Assembly (NCBI GenBank): GCA_963777625.1
Contig: CAVZRO010000001.1
Location: 372,001-436,000 of the forward strand
Direction: 5' to 3'
From: DATDIC01 sp963777625
GTDB taxonomy: Bacteria; Pseudomonadota; Alphaproteobacteria; Acetobacterales; Acetobacteraceae
Length of the DNA: 64,000 bases
Position numbers and translations under genes: made by a program. The notes beneath the pieces are model-generated. The model did not search any database, had not been told where the DNA came from, and saw nothing but the letters and a program-made list of their open reading frames with translations. Numbering within the stretch: the first letter of the stretch is position 1; the number at the start of each line of letters is the position of its first letter. This document shows positions 27,003 through 35,754 of this stretch, in pieces.

Positions 27003-27027
27003 ATGTGAATGTGAAGCACATTTACAT
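27003..27027. promoter_or_regulatory. Operator-like inverted repeat between tetR and DUF2852
   Basis: ATGTGAATGTG and CACATTTACAT are complementary at 10 of 11 positions with a 3-base spacer (AAG). It is A+T-rich against the local background and lies 12 bases upstream of the DUF2852 start. Size and symmetry fit a TetR-family operator. Confidence 0.5.
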
Positions 27028-27060
27028 TGGGTCGCCACGAGAGCCCAGTCAAGGCCACCC

Positions 27061-27714
27061 TCAGCGGTTCGCCGGCGCCGGGCCGATCAGCCCGAGACCC
27101 TGCAGGTAAACCAGCACCCCGGCTTCCAGCAGGTCCTCCGGCGCCATCGGCAAGGCGCGTCTGGCGCCGTCGGCACGGCAGAACAGCGACGCAATGCCGT
27201 GCGACAGCGACCAGACATGCAGCGCCATCATCAGGGACGGCGGCCGATCGGGTTTCGGGACGCGCGCAGCCAGCAATTCGGCGGCATCGCGCAGTACCTG
27301 GAACGCCCGATCGCCTGCGGCTGACAGGTCCGGATACGCGTCGGCGGCAAGATGGGTCTCGAACATCACCGCGTAAAACGCGGGTTGGCGGCGGGCAAAT
27401 TCCAGATAGGCCCGACCCAACGCCGTAAACGCCGTCATCGGGTCTGGCCGGCCCTCATCCCAGGCCGCCGCCAGCGCCTGCGTGAAATGCTCGAACCCGC
27501 GCCGGGCAACCTCGGCGAGCAGCGCGTCCGCGTCGCGGAAATGCCGGTACGGGGCAGCCGGGCTCACGCCGGCCAGCCGCGCCGCCTCGGTGATCGAAAG
27601 CCCGGCCGGCCCCTTCTCGGCGATAAGCCCCAGCGCCGCCTCGACCAGCGCCTCGCGGAGGTTGCCGTGATGATACCCGCGACGCTCGAATTGGTCGTGT
27701 CCGGACCATGTCAT
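27061..27714 (-). CDS. TetR-family regulator with WHG-type C-terminus
   Basis: 217 residues. The N-terminal helix-turn-helix is LREALVEAALGLIAEKG then ITEAARLAGVSPAAPYRHF. The ligand-binding half has FARRQPAFYAVMFE, typical of the WHG/TetR_C_13 class. The inducer is unknown. Transcribed toward DUF2852, 69 bp away, with a palindrome in the gap that may be its target. Start ATG 27714; no alternative needed. Confidence 0.88.
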   Translation of the reverse strand: MTWSGHDQFERRGYHHGNLREALVEAALGLIAEKGPAGLSITEAARLAGVSPAAPYRHFRDADALLAEVARRGFEHFTQALAAAWDEGRPDPMTAFTALGRAYLEFARRQPAFYAVMFETHLAADAYPDLSAAGDRAFQVLRDAAELLAARVPKPDRPPSLMMALHVWSLSHGIASLFCRADGARRALPMAPEDLLEAGVLVYLQGLGLIGPAPANR

Positions 27715-27852
27715 GGCAGGGGGTCTTACGCCGGCTCGCCCCCCTCGTCATACCGGCCGGCGATTGCAGGGGATACGCCCCCAAAATCGTATCGAACGTG
27801 CGCGGAATATGGTAGCTTGATACGACGAGCATCGTTTCAGGAGGCATCCGAC

Positions 27853-28236
27853 ATGCCGCGTGCTACATTGCGTTCGCTTGCCTTCGCCGTAACGGTCGGT
27901 CTCGGGGTGACAGCCGCAGCAGCGGCCGGGCCGTTCGACGGCACCTACAGGGGCAATCAAACCACCCTGCGTACGAACAGCAGCCCCGACTGCGCCAGCA
28001 CGAACAGAACCGGCGTGGCGATCGTCATCCGGGACAGCCACTTCAACCGCCGGTGGGGCAATGGCGAGATGAGCGTGAACGTCGCCCCCGACGGAACCTT
28101 TCACGCCGAGGCACCCGTGCAGAACTCGCGCAACGCGCACTTTGCCTCGATCACCGGGAAGATCACCGGCGGCAACCTGGAGGCGGATATCGGCACCAAC
28201 TTCTGCGCGTCCCACCTCTCATTGAAAAAGTCCTGA
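27853..28236 (+). CDS. Small secreted hypothetical protein
   Basis: 127 residues. A Sec signal peptide is clear: MPRATLRSLAFAVTVGLGVT followed by AAAAA, with cleavage before GPFDG (about residue 26). The mature part (about 100 residues) has GPFDGTYRGNQTTL and two Cys (CASTN, NFCASH) that could form a disulfide. The pattern GxYxG is like small periplasmic beta-rich proteins of alphaproteobacteria, but I cannot name a family. The ATG at 27853 is preceded by CAGGAGGC, a very good ribosome binding site. It lies alone between divergent tetR and the convergent SelD fusion gene. Confidence 0.8.
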   Translation: MPRATLRSLAFAVTVGLGVTAAAAAGPFDGTYRGNQTTLRTNSSPDCASTNRTGVAIVIRDSHFNRRWGNGEMSVNVAPDGTFHAEAPVQNSRNAHFASITGKITGGNLEADIGTNFCASHLSLKKS

Positions 28237-28252
28237 TCCGCGCGGCATAAAT

Positions 28253-30391
28253 TCAGCCCCATCGGATCGCCACCTCGCCGGAGTTTGCGGCGGCAATCGT
28301 TCCTATGATCGCCGCCGAGACTCCTGCCTGCCGCAGAGCCGCGAGGCATGCATTCGCCCGCGCGTCCGGAATCCCCGCCAGCAGGCCACCGGACGTCTGC
28401 GGATCAGCCAATAGGTCGAGTCGTGGGTCCCGCTCGCCCCCGCGGAGCCCGTTGGTCAGCACCCGCCGATTCTGCTCCGCCAGTGTGCTTTCCACGCCCT
28501 GCCGCGCCAGCACCAGCGCACCCGGCAGCAGCGGCACCGCATCGGGCCGGATGACGGCAGACACGCCCGACGCACGCAGCATCTCCAGCAGATGCCCGGC
28601 CAGTCCAAATCCGGTCACGTCGGTGCATGCCGTCACCCCGTTCGCCGCCAGCACACGCGCAGCGCCAGCATTGCTTTGCCGCATGCTGTCGATCGCTGCT
28701 TCCAGCCAGCGCGCCTTGCAGAGCCCGCGCATATGTCCCGCCAGCAGCACGCCCGTCCCCAGCGGCTTGCTCAGCACCAGCGCGTCCCCCGCCCGCAAGC
28801 CGGATTTGCGCCAGATACGCCGCGGATCGACCAGGCCGGTCACGGAAAATCCCAGCGACGGCTCCAGCGCCTCGCCCGAATGGCCGCCGACCAGCATGCA
28901 TCCGTCGGCCTCCAGCACGCGCATCGCGCCTTGCATCATCGCCGCCAGGTCCGCCCGCATCTTGGCCGCCGGCATGTACGGGACCGCGGCAACCGCCAGC
29001 GCCGTCCAGGGTCGCGCGCCCATCGCATGCAGGTCCGACAGCGCGTGTGTGGCCGCAATTTCCCCAAACACGAACGGATCATCCAGGAACGCGCGGAAAT
29101 GATCGACGCTCTGCACCACTGCCATGCCGGCGGGCGGGCGCAGCACCGCGGCATCGTCCGGCGTCTGCAGTCCCACCAGCAGATCCGACGACGCCGCCGC
29201 CGGCAATCCCGCCAGCACGCCCGACAGCACCTCCGCACCCACCTTCGCACCGCAGCCGCCACACCGCATGGTCTCGCCGGGCGCTGGCGCCATCCGAATC
29301 GAGTACATCCGCATCCAGCGTCGGTCGATCCAGTCCTTCCAGCGCCAGACCGGCCGTCCCCACACCGCCATCCCGTTGCGCCAGGCCAGTGCCCGCCCGT
29401 CGCCCAGCCCCAGGATCACCAGGGCCTGCTTCTGCGGCGACCAGACCTTCGGGGGGCGCCGCCGCACCGCGCGCCGCAGGTTGCGTGCCAGCACGGCCCC
29501 GGCCCGCACCGCCCAGACCCCCGCCTTGGGCCGAGGTGCACCCTCCACCGACGCACAATCGCCGGCCGCGAACACCGCCTGGTGCGAGATGCTGCGCAAC
29601 GTGCGTGCCACCCGCACGCAGCCGGCCGCATCGCAGGCCAGGCCGGAGCGTGCCAGCAACTCGGGCCCGATCACGCCGGTCGCCCACAGCGCGGCGTCTG
29701 CCTCCAGGAAACTGCCGTCCGACAGCCTCAACCGCCCCTGCGACAGACCGCTGGCTTCCACGCCGCAGACGATTTCCACCCCGGCCTCGACCAACGCCGC
29801 ACGCGCTACCGCCCGCGCACGCGGTGGCGCGTCTGCCAGCGGCTCGGCCGCCGCGGTGACCAGCGCCAGCCGGAGCCGCCCGCCAAACCGCCGGGCGAGA
29901 GCCAGGGCCAGCTCGGTGCCCGCGGGTCCGCCGCCCAACACGGCGATCCGCGATCCGTCCGGCAGGGACGCTTCAAGTACCGCCAGCCGGTCCAGGAACT
30001 GCCCGATCGGCTTCACCGGCACGCCGCCGCCTTCGGGCATGGCGGGAACACCACCGACATCGATCGACAGCAGGTCGAACTCCACCGCCGGCCGCCCAGC
30101 CACCTCGACCGATCGCGCAGCGAGGTCGATCCCCGTCGCTTCCACGAGGATCAGTCGCGCGCCTGCCGCCGAGGCCAGCGGCGCAAGGTCGATATGTGCC
30201 TGATCGAACCCATACTCGCCGCGGATCAGTCCGGGCAGCATGCCGGAATAGGGCGTGTGGGGCTCGCGTGCGATCAGCGTCAGCCGCACGCCCGGTTCGG
30301 TGCGCATCGCGAATCGGCGCAACACTTCCACATGCGCGTGCCCGGCGCCCAGCAGGACGAGATCGGTGGTGATCGGGGCAACCGACTGCAT
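28253..30391 (-). CDS. selD: FAD oxidoreductase-SelD (selenide, water dikinase) fusion
   Basis: 712 residues. The N-terminal half (about 1-350) is an NDH-2-like pyridine nucleotide-disulfide oxidoreductase with LVLLGAGHAHVEVLRRF, GGGPAGTELALALARRFGG and VFAAGDCASVE. The C-terminal half starting near residue 370 is SelD: CGGCGAKVG near residue 376 (conserved Cys and Lys), LLVGLQTPDDAAVL, THALSDLHAMGARP, LVGGHSGE and TDVTGFGLAGHLLEML. SelD makes selenophosphate from selenide and ATP. The fused oxidoreductase may supply reducing power or process the selenium source. No selA, selB, selU or tRNA-Sec was seen nearby. Confidence 0.9.
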   Translation of the reverse strand: MQSVAPITTDLVLLGAGHAHVEVLRRFAMRTEPGVRLTLIAREPHTPYSGMLPGLIRGEYGFDQAHIDLAPLASAAGARLILVEATGIDLAARSVEVAGRPAVEFDLLSIDVGGVPAMPEGGGVPVKPIGQFLDRLAVLEASLPDGSRIAVLGGGPAGTELALALARRFGGRLRLALVTAAAEPLADAPPRARAVARAALVEAGVEIVCGVEASGLSQGRLRLSDGSFLEADAALWATGVIGPELLARSGLACDAAGCVRVARTLRSISHQAVFAAGDCASVEGAPRPKAGVWAVRAGAVLARNLRRAVRRRPPKVWSPQKQALVILGLGDGRALAWRNGMAVWGRPVWRWKDWIDRRWMRMYSIRMAPAPGETMRCGGCGAKVGAEVLSGVLAGLPAAASSDLLVGLQTPDDAAVLRPPAGMAVVQSVDHFRAFLDDPFVFGEIAATHALSDLHAMGARPWTALAVAAVPYMPAAKMRADLAAMMQGAMRVLEADGCMLVGGHSGEALEPSLGFSVTGLVDPRRIWRKSGLRAGDALVLSKPLGTGVLLAGHMRGLCKARWLEAAIDSMRQSNAGAARVLAANGVTACTDVTGFGLAGHLLEMLRASGVSAVIRPDAVPLLPGALVLARQGVESTLAEQNRRVLTNGLRGGERDPRLDLLADPQTSGGLLAGIPDARANACLAALRQAGVSAAIIGTIAAANSGEVAIRWG

Positions 30392-30462
30392 CGCGCCTAT
30401 TCTACAAGCGTGCGCTCCGGTTATGGGAGACTGACGCCGAGTTGCGCCGGCCGCCTATCGCG

Positions 30463-30564
30463 ATGAATGCGGCCGAACGGGGGGAGCCCTACAAGTTCGT
30501 CGATCTTGACAGATTGCTGATGGATTTCAGGGTGGACGTCGAGGCTTGGAGGGCGAGGCAATGA
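30463..30564 (+). other. Short ORF, possible gene remnant
   Basis: A 33-codon frame from ATG 30463 with the reading MNAAERGEPYKFVDLDRLLM then DFRVDVEAWRARQ. The same frame is open back to 30373 without a normal start and gives LFYKRALRLWETDAELRRPP, which reads like real protein (helical, charged). It may be the C-terminal remnant of a larger gene or a small protein with an unusual start. Not recognised. Confidence 0.3.
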
Positions 30565-30566
30565 GC

Positions 30567-30595
30567 ACGGTGACGAACTCGTTCGTCGTCACCGT
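30567..30595 (-). terminator. Hairpin terminator after the binding-protein gene
   Basis: ACGGTGACGA and TCGTCACCGT form a perfect 10-bp stem with a 9-base loop, starting 26 bases past the stop of the binding-protein gene. It also ends the short plus-strand frame. No T-run. Confidence 0.5.
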
Positions 30596-30621
30596 CTCAT
30601 CCCCCCGTCAAACGCTTGCCC

Positions 30622-32202
30622 TCACGCCGTCTTCTTCACGTTGTAGAATTGCGGCCAGCCCTCCGGCACATCCTTTATATACGACCGGAACGCGGTCGGC
30701 TGATCATACATCCCCAGCGGCACGTATGACGGGTTCTGGAAGAACTGCGCCTGCATGTCCGCGCAGATCTTCTGCTGCGCCGCCAGGTCCGGCGCGCTGA
30801 ACCAGTCCGTGCGCAGCGCCTCCATCTTCGGGTCGGTCGGCCAGCCGAACCAGGCCGCATCGCCATTGCCCCGGATCGCGATATCCGGAGCCGGCGAAAT
30901 GTTCCCCAGCCCGCCCAGATACGTATAGAACACGTTCCAGCCGCCCTGCTCCGGCGGCTTCTTGCTCGCCCGCCGCTGCACCACGGTGCCCCAGTCGCTC
31001 AACTGCGGGTCCACGTTCAGCCCGATCCGCTTCATCACGTCGGTCGCCACCTGCGCCTCGGCGAAGATGGCGGGATAGGACTGTGCTTCCAGCACCACGA
31101 CCTTCTCGCCCTTGTACCCGGCCGCGATCAGGTCCTTCTTGATCTGCCCGTAATCCTTCGGCCCGTGTGTCACCTCCACGCCGACCGTGCTCGCCATCGG
31201 CGTGCCGGGCACGAACAGCCCCACCTCGGTCTTGATCAGGGACGGCACGGCGCCCGCCACCGCCTCCATCACCTCTTTCTGGTCGAATGCGGACAGCACC
31301 ACGCGCCGGATCGCCGGGTTGTCGAACGGCGGGAATAGCTGGTTGAAGCGCAGACAGCCGATCTCCCCGGTCTTGTCCTTCACCGTCACCACGATGTTCT
31401 TGTCGGCTTGCAGCACCGGCACCAGGTCGATGATGGGCTGCTCCCACCAGTCCGCCTCGCCCTGGGTCAGCGCCGCCGACGCGGTGGACGGATCGGGGAT
31501 GACGTTCCACACGACACGATCGACATACACGATCTTTGGGCCGGCATAGAAGCTCGGCGTGCCGGAGCTGCGCGGCACATAATCCGGGTTCTTCTCGCAC
31601 ACCGCGCGTGAGCCCGGAATCCGCTCCGACGCCACCCAGCGGAACGGCCCGCTGCCGATCGGCTCGGCGATCTGCTTCATCGGATCGGTCTGCGCGATGC
31701 GCTCCGGCATGATGGCGCAGTTGTATTGCGCCAACGCCGTCGGCAGCAGCGCGAACGGCTGCTTCAGCCGGATGCGGATCACCTTGTCGGACGGCGCGCT
31801 GATCTCGTCCGTGCGCTGCATCAGCGCCTGTCCCATCGGATCGCGCACCACCCAGCGCTTGATCGTGGCCACGCAGTCCTTCGCCAGCACCGGCGTCTTG
31901 TCGTGGAAGCGCAGCCCGTCGCGCAGCGTGATGTCCCACTGCTTGCCATCGCCGGAGACCTGGTGGCCGTCCACCATCTGCGGCTGTGTGCCGAAATCGG
32001 CGTCGTAGGCGTACAGCGTGTCGTACACCATCAACGAGAAGTTGCGGGTGACGTCCGCGGTGGTCCACACCGGATCGTAGGAAGCTAAATCCGACTGTGG
32101 AATGAAGTTGATCACGCTTTGCCCGGCGGCCCGCCCCACCCGTGGGGCTCCCAGCACCGTGGCACCCGCCAGTGCCGATTTCAGCATATCCCGACGTTTC
32201 AT
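30622..32202 (-). CDS. ABC transporter substrate-binding protein, family 5, Tat-type signal
   Basis: 526 residues. The start MKRRDMLKSALAGATVLGAP has the RR motif and hydrophobic stretch of a Tat signal, cleaved near GRAAG. The mature part is SBP_bac_5 (peptide/nickel/opine type) with SDLASYDPVWTTADVTRNFS and IGSGPFRWVASERIPGS. It would bind a peptide or other small compound in the periplasm. No permease or ATPase gene of a Dpp/Opp type follows; the gene is last in a leftward set behind the ThDP enzyme and the monooxygenase. The ATG 32202 has AGGGAG 10 bases upstream and was preferred over 32226. Confidence 0.88.
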   Translation of the reverse strand: MKRRDMLKSALAGATVLGAPRVGRAAGQSVINFIPQSDLASYDPVWTTADVTRNFSLMVYDTLYAYDADFGTQPQMVDGHQVSGDGKQWDITLRDGLRFHDKTPVLAKDCVATIKRWVVRDPMGQALMQRTDEISAPSDKVIRIRLKQPFALLPTALAQYNCAIMPERIAQTDPMKQIAEPIGSGPFRWVASERIPGSRAVCEKNPDYVPRSSGTPSFYAGPKIVYVDRVVWNVIPDPSTASAALTQGEADWWEQPIIDLVPVLQADKNIVVTVKDKTGEIGCLRFNQLFPPFDNPAIRRVVLSAFDQKEVMEAVAGAVPSLIKTEVGLFVPGTPMASTVGVEVTHGPKDYGQIKKDLIAAGYKGEKVVVLEAQSYPAIFAEAQVATDVMKRIGLNVDPQLSDWGTVVQRRASKKPPEQGGWNVFYTYLGGLGNISPAPDIAIRGNGDAAWFGWPTDPKMEALRTDWFSAPDLAAQQKICADMQAQFFQNPSYVPLGMYDQPTAFRSYIKDVPEGWPQFYNVKKTA

Positions 32203-32232
32203 ATTCGCGGCTCCCTGCTTCGCCATCCAAGG

Positions 32233-33843
32233 TTACGGCAATTCCCACCCAGATGAAATCGCCGCCCCGCGGACCAGATCGATCAGCGCACCGGCATCCG
32301 GGGGCGGCCGGCTCCCCCGCCACGCCACGTGCTGATCCGGACGCGACAGCACCAGCTTTGCCCCGCGATAGAGATTCTCCCCCGCATCCGATTCCACGTC
32401 CAGCAGCGCCATCGGTACTCCGCGCGATGCACCGGCATGGATCAAAGGATCCACGTCCACCATCCGGTCGAGCCGCAGCAGCGTGAAGCCCGGGCCAACC
32501 GCGTCGTACAGCGATCGTCCATCGCGCAGCCACAGATGCGGCGTACGACATCCGGGTACGGTGGATGGCTCGAACGAGTCCATCGTGTACGCCGGCGGCG
32601 TTTCGCCATCGTACGCGATGATCGGCGAGCGGTCGTAGAAATAGCCGAAATTCATCCCGCCGCAGCAATATTGCGGAGCGTTCAGCTCGTACACTCTTTG
32701 CCCGAACGCGCGGCGCACGGCATCACCCTCCGCCCCCGCCGCTTCGATCGCGGCTGGCACCTCGCCCCGCGCCCGTGCCAGCGAAACCGCGGTGTTCATC
32801 GCGTAGCGCGAGACCTGTTCGGTGATCGGCAGCCGTTCCGCCTCGTGCGCTGCGAGAATCGCCGGATCCGCCCATCCATCCAGCACGCCCGCCAGCATCC
32901 AGGACAGGTTCATCGCATCCGCGATCCCCGCATTCATCCCATATCCGGCGAATGGCACCCAGATATGCGCCGCGTCGCCGCAGATGAACACGCGGCCCTG
33001 GCGGAACCGGTCCGCCACCATCCGGCGACCGATCCAGTCCTCCTTGCTGATCACGCGATACGCGAACTCCGGCCCAACTCCCAGGATCAGTCGGATGCAG
33101 CGGTCGCGGTCCACCGCGTCGAATCCGGTTTCATCCGCACGCAGATAGTTATGGATCAGCCATGTCTCCCGGCCGTCAATGGCAAACATGTTCGCGCTGC
33201 GCCGCGGGTTCAGTGACTGCGTGGACCATGCCGGCGCCGCCTGCATGCGGCGGATCAGATCCGGCGCGCGGATATAGCTCGACTGCGTCCGCTGCACGAC
33301 CGCATCGCCATCCAGCCGCGCACCGATGGCACGGCGCACCTCGGAATGTGCACCATCGCACCCCACCAGGTACGCGCAGTCGATCCGCACCTCGTCGCCC
33401 GCGTCCAGGTTCCGCGCCACGGCGTGGACGCCATCCGCCGCTTGCTCGAAGCTGGTCAGCTTCGTCCGGCTCATGATGCGCACACGCGGCATGGCGGCGG
33501 CCTGCGCGAACAGCACCGGTTCCAGGTAGATCTGGTTGATCCGGTGCGGCGGCTCCGGCGTCGGCCACCACCCGTCCGGCCCCGCTTTGTCGGTGTAGCG
33601 GTCCCGCCGGCACGGAATATGAATCCGCGCGAACTCGATCCCCGTCGTTGTCGTACGGAACGACACGTCATTCGGAAAATCCGCCGGCAGCGCGTCTGCC
33701 TCGCGCACCGCGCGCGCCACGCCCAACCGCCGGAACACTTCCATGGTGCGCGCGGCCACATGGTTGCATTTCACGCTCGGCGGCTCAGCGCGATCGCGTG
33801 TCTCCAGCACGGTCACGGCAATCCCACGCCACGCCAGATCCAT
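32233..33843 (-). CDS. FAD-dependent aromatic-ring monooxygenase-like protein; start codon unclear
   Basis: 536 residues from the first ATG at 33843. It is a class A flavoprotein hydroxylase (PheA/MhpA-type): CDGAHSEVRRAIGARLDG, then GRVFICGDAAHIWVPFAGYG with the second FAD motif, and a thioredoxin-like C-terminus. But the FAD dinucleotide motif LVVGAGPVGLTLA is encoded upstream of this ATG (33841-33900), so the true protein is longer. The frame is open to 33942 with no ATG, GTG or TTG. A 12-bp tandem repeat (ATTCCGCTGGAA/ATTCCGCTGGGC, 33898-33921) sits in that gap. So either a rare start (ATC at 33897) is used or there is a frame error. Likely substrate: a phenol-like aromatic. Confidence 0.82.
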   Translation of the reverse strand: MDLAWRGIAVTVLETRDRAEPPSVKCNHVAARTMEVFRRLGVARAVREADALPADFPNDVSFRTTTTGIEFARIHIPCRRDRYTDKAGPDGWWPTPEPPHRINQIYLEPVLFAQAAAMPRVRIMSRTKLTSFEQAADGVHAVARNLDAGDEVRIDCAYLVGCDGAHSEVRRAIGARLDGDAVVQRTQSSYIRAPDLIRRMQAAPAWSTQSLNPRRSANMFAIDGRETWLIHNYLRADETGFDAVDRDRCIRLILGVGPEFAYRVISKEDWIGRRMVADRFRQGRVFICGDAAHIWVPFAGYGMNAGIADAMNLSWMLAGVLDGWADPAILAAHEAERLPITEQVSRYAMNTAVSLARARGEVPAAIEAAGAEGDAVRRAFGQRVYELNAPQYCCGGMNFGYFYDRSPIIAYDGETPPAYTMDSFEPSTVPGCRTPHLWLRDGRSLYDAVGPGFTLLRLDRMVDVDPLIHAGASRGVPMALLDVESDAGENLYRGAKLVLSRPDQHVAWRGSRPPPDAGALIDLVRGAAISSGWELP

Positions 33844-33922
33844 CGCCAGCGTCAGCCCGACCGGGCCGGCGCCGACGACGAGAACCGCGGTGGTGATATT
33901 CCGCTGGAAATTCCGCTGGGCA

Positions 33923-35620
33923 TCAGCCCGGGCAGAGCACGTTCACCAGCGCCTGCTGCCCGTTCCGCACCGCGGCCGCGGCACGCTTCAGGGCGCCGGG
34001 CAGCTCCGCCGGCCGCTCCACCCGTTCCCCGTGCCCGCCATGCGCCTCGATGATCCGCTCGAACGCCGGCGTCGGTCCCAAATCCGCCAGCAGCCGCCCG
34101 TCCTGCTCGGCTGCCGCGCCGTGCCCGTACATGTGCAGCGTCGCCCGCCGCACCGCGCCGTACTGCGTGTTATTGTACACTACCACCAGCACTGGCAGGT
34201 TCTGCGCCTGTCCGACGAAATGGCACGCGGTGGGATTGGCGAACATGTACGCCCCGTCGCCCAGCACCGCGATCACCTGACGTTTCGGCGCCGCCAGCTT
34301 GGCCCCCAACGCGGCGCCAAACCCCCAGCCCAGTCCGCTGGCAGGACTGGCGCTGAGCAGGCTGCCCGGCCCCGGAAGGGGACAATATTCCTGCCGGAAC
34401 GAATACTCGTTCACCAGGATGGTATCGCCATCAACCACTTCGCGCAGGCAGTGATTCATCCATGCATGCGTGCAGGCGTCACCTTTGCCCGCGCGTTCCG
34501 CCTCCTCCGCCCATCCCTGCCGCAGCTTCGCCGACCGGGTCGCCAGCCGCGCATGGCGCTCGCCCACCTCCGGGCGCCGTTCCTCCAGCGCCCGCTCCAG
34601 CGCCTCCAGCAGCGGCAGGCTGGCCGACCGGATCGTCAGGTCGCTCGGAAAGCTGCGCATCGGGTACCGCGCATAAAGCGGGTCCTCGCCGATCTGCACG
34701 ATGCGCGCGCTGGCGGGCGGCCGATCCACGCTGGGAAACCACGGCACGTCGGTCTCCCACGCCAGCACCAGGTCGGCGTCCTTCAGCAACGACCCCGGAA
34801 CCGAGCCCTGGAACATCGGATGCGTCGAAGACAGCGCGAAATACCGCGCGTTGAACGGTACCACCGGCAACGCGAACCGGTCCGCCAGCCGCGCCAGCCG
34901 CTCGCTCTCGCCGGGATTTCGGCCTAGCGTTCCCGTCACGATCAACGGGTTCCGCGCCGCCGCGATCCAGTCCGCGAGTTGCTCGACGTCCGACGGCGCC
35001 GGCATCGGCGCACGTGGCCTGGCCCGCGCCGGCAACTCGCGCTCCGCCGGCGGCTCGACCGTTTCACTCAAAACCTCTCGTGGCAGGCTCAAATACACCG
35101 GCCCCGTCGGCGACGCCGTCGCCAGTTCCAGCGCGCGCGTCACCACCTCCGCGATCTGGTCCGGCCGCCGCATCTCGTAATCCCATTTGACGAACTCGCG
35201 CAGCATGCCCGCCTGGTCGTACATCTCCTGCGCCCAGTGGATATGCAGGTTGCGCGTCCCTGCCGGCCCGTTCTCCGTGATCGGTGTCCGCCCGGACGTC
35301 AGCAGCATCGGAATCTGGTCGCGGCTGGCGTCCGCCAGCGCCGCCAGCGTGTTCGCCAGCCCGACATTCACGTGCACCATCACCGCCTGTGGTCGGCCGG
35401 TTACCGCCGTGTAGCCATGCGCCATGCAGACCGCCGCATTCTCGTGCGGCACCACCATCGCCGTCGGCACACGCCGGTTGGATCGCGCGGCCCGCGCCAG
35501 CGCCTCGATGATCGGCGCGAAGTCCGTCCCCGGATTGACGAACAGATACTCGATGCCCTGGGCGGCAAGCGCATCGAGATAATCCTCGGCGGCAATCCGT
35601 TCGTGCGGTGCAACGTCCAT
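33923..35620 (-). CDS. ThDP-dependent acetolactate synthase-like decarboxylase
   Basis: 565 residues. The N-terminal domain has GIEYLFVNPGTDFAP and the catalytic Glu in VPHENAAVCMAHGY; the C-terminal ThDP motif is GDGAYMFANPTACHFVGQAQ then NLPVLVVVYNN (GDG...NN). The general family includes acetolactate synthase, benzoylformate decarboxylase and oxalyl-CoA decarboxylase; the NPGTDF motif belongs to an uncharacterised branch. It starts a leftward set with the monooxygenase (next stop/start region only tens of bases away) and the family 5 binding protein, which suggests degradation of a keto- or hydroxy-acid. Confidence 0.86.
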   Translation of the reverse strand: MDVAPHERIAAEDYLDALAAQGIEYLFVNPGTDFAPIIEALARAARSNRRVPTAMVVPHENAAVCMAHGYTAVTGRPQAVMVHVNVGLANTLAALADASRDQIPMLLTSGRTPITENGPAGTRNLHIHWAQEMYDQAGMLREFVKWDYEMRRPDQIAEVVTRALELATASPTGPVYLSLPREVLSETVEPPAERELPARARPRAPMPAPSDVEQLADWIAAARNPLIVTGTLGRNPGESERLARLADRFALPVVPFNARYFALSSTHPMFQGSVPGSLLKDADLVLAWETDVPWFPSVDRPPASARIVQIGEDPLYARYPMRSFPSDLTIRSASLPLLEALERALEERRPEVGERHARLATRSAKLRQGWAEEAERAGKGDACTHAWMNHCLREVVDGDTILVNEYSFRQEYCPLPGPGSLLSASPASGLGWGFGAALGAKLAAPKRQVIAVLGDGAYMFANPTACHFVGQAQNLPVLVVVYNNTQYGAVRRATLHMYGHGAAAEQDGRLLADLGPTPAFERIIEAHGGHGERVERPAELPGALKRAAAAVRNGQQALVNVLCPG

Positions 35621-35662
35621 GGCGCGGCCCTCATCGTTAGCGCAGACCGCGCTTGACCGGAA

Positions 35663-35752
35663 TCACACCGATTCCAGGAGCGCCTGAATCTGCTCGGGAA
35701 TAACAGCGCCCATACTGCGCAGACACAAATCCACATCAAGCCCCGGTGGCAT
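35663..35752 (-). other. Short ORF next to MITE copy D
   Basis: 29 codons from ATG 35752 (MPPGLDVDLCLRSMGAVIPE then QIQALLESV). The following DNA (35640-35690) resembles 48285-48335 at about three quarters of positions (GGAATC and TGATTCC blocks), so this may be part of a dispersed repeat rather than a gene. Its start is directly at the end of the MITE. Not recognised. Confidence 0.25.
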
Positions 35753-35754
35753 GA

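Noticed and set aside
30704..32668. 654-codon minus-strand frame over the binding-protein gene
   Set aside because: Different frame from the recognisable SBP_bac_5 gene on the same strand; sequence is low-complexity Gly/Arg/Ala and has no family features.
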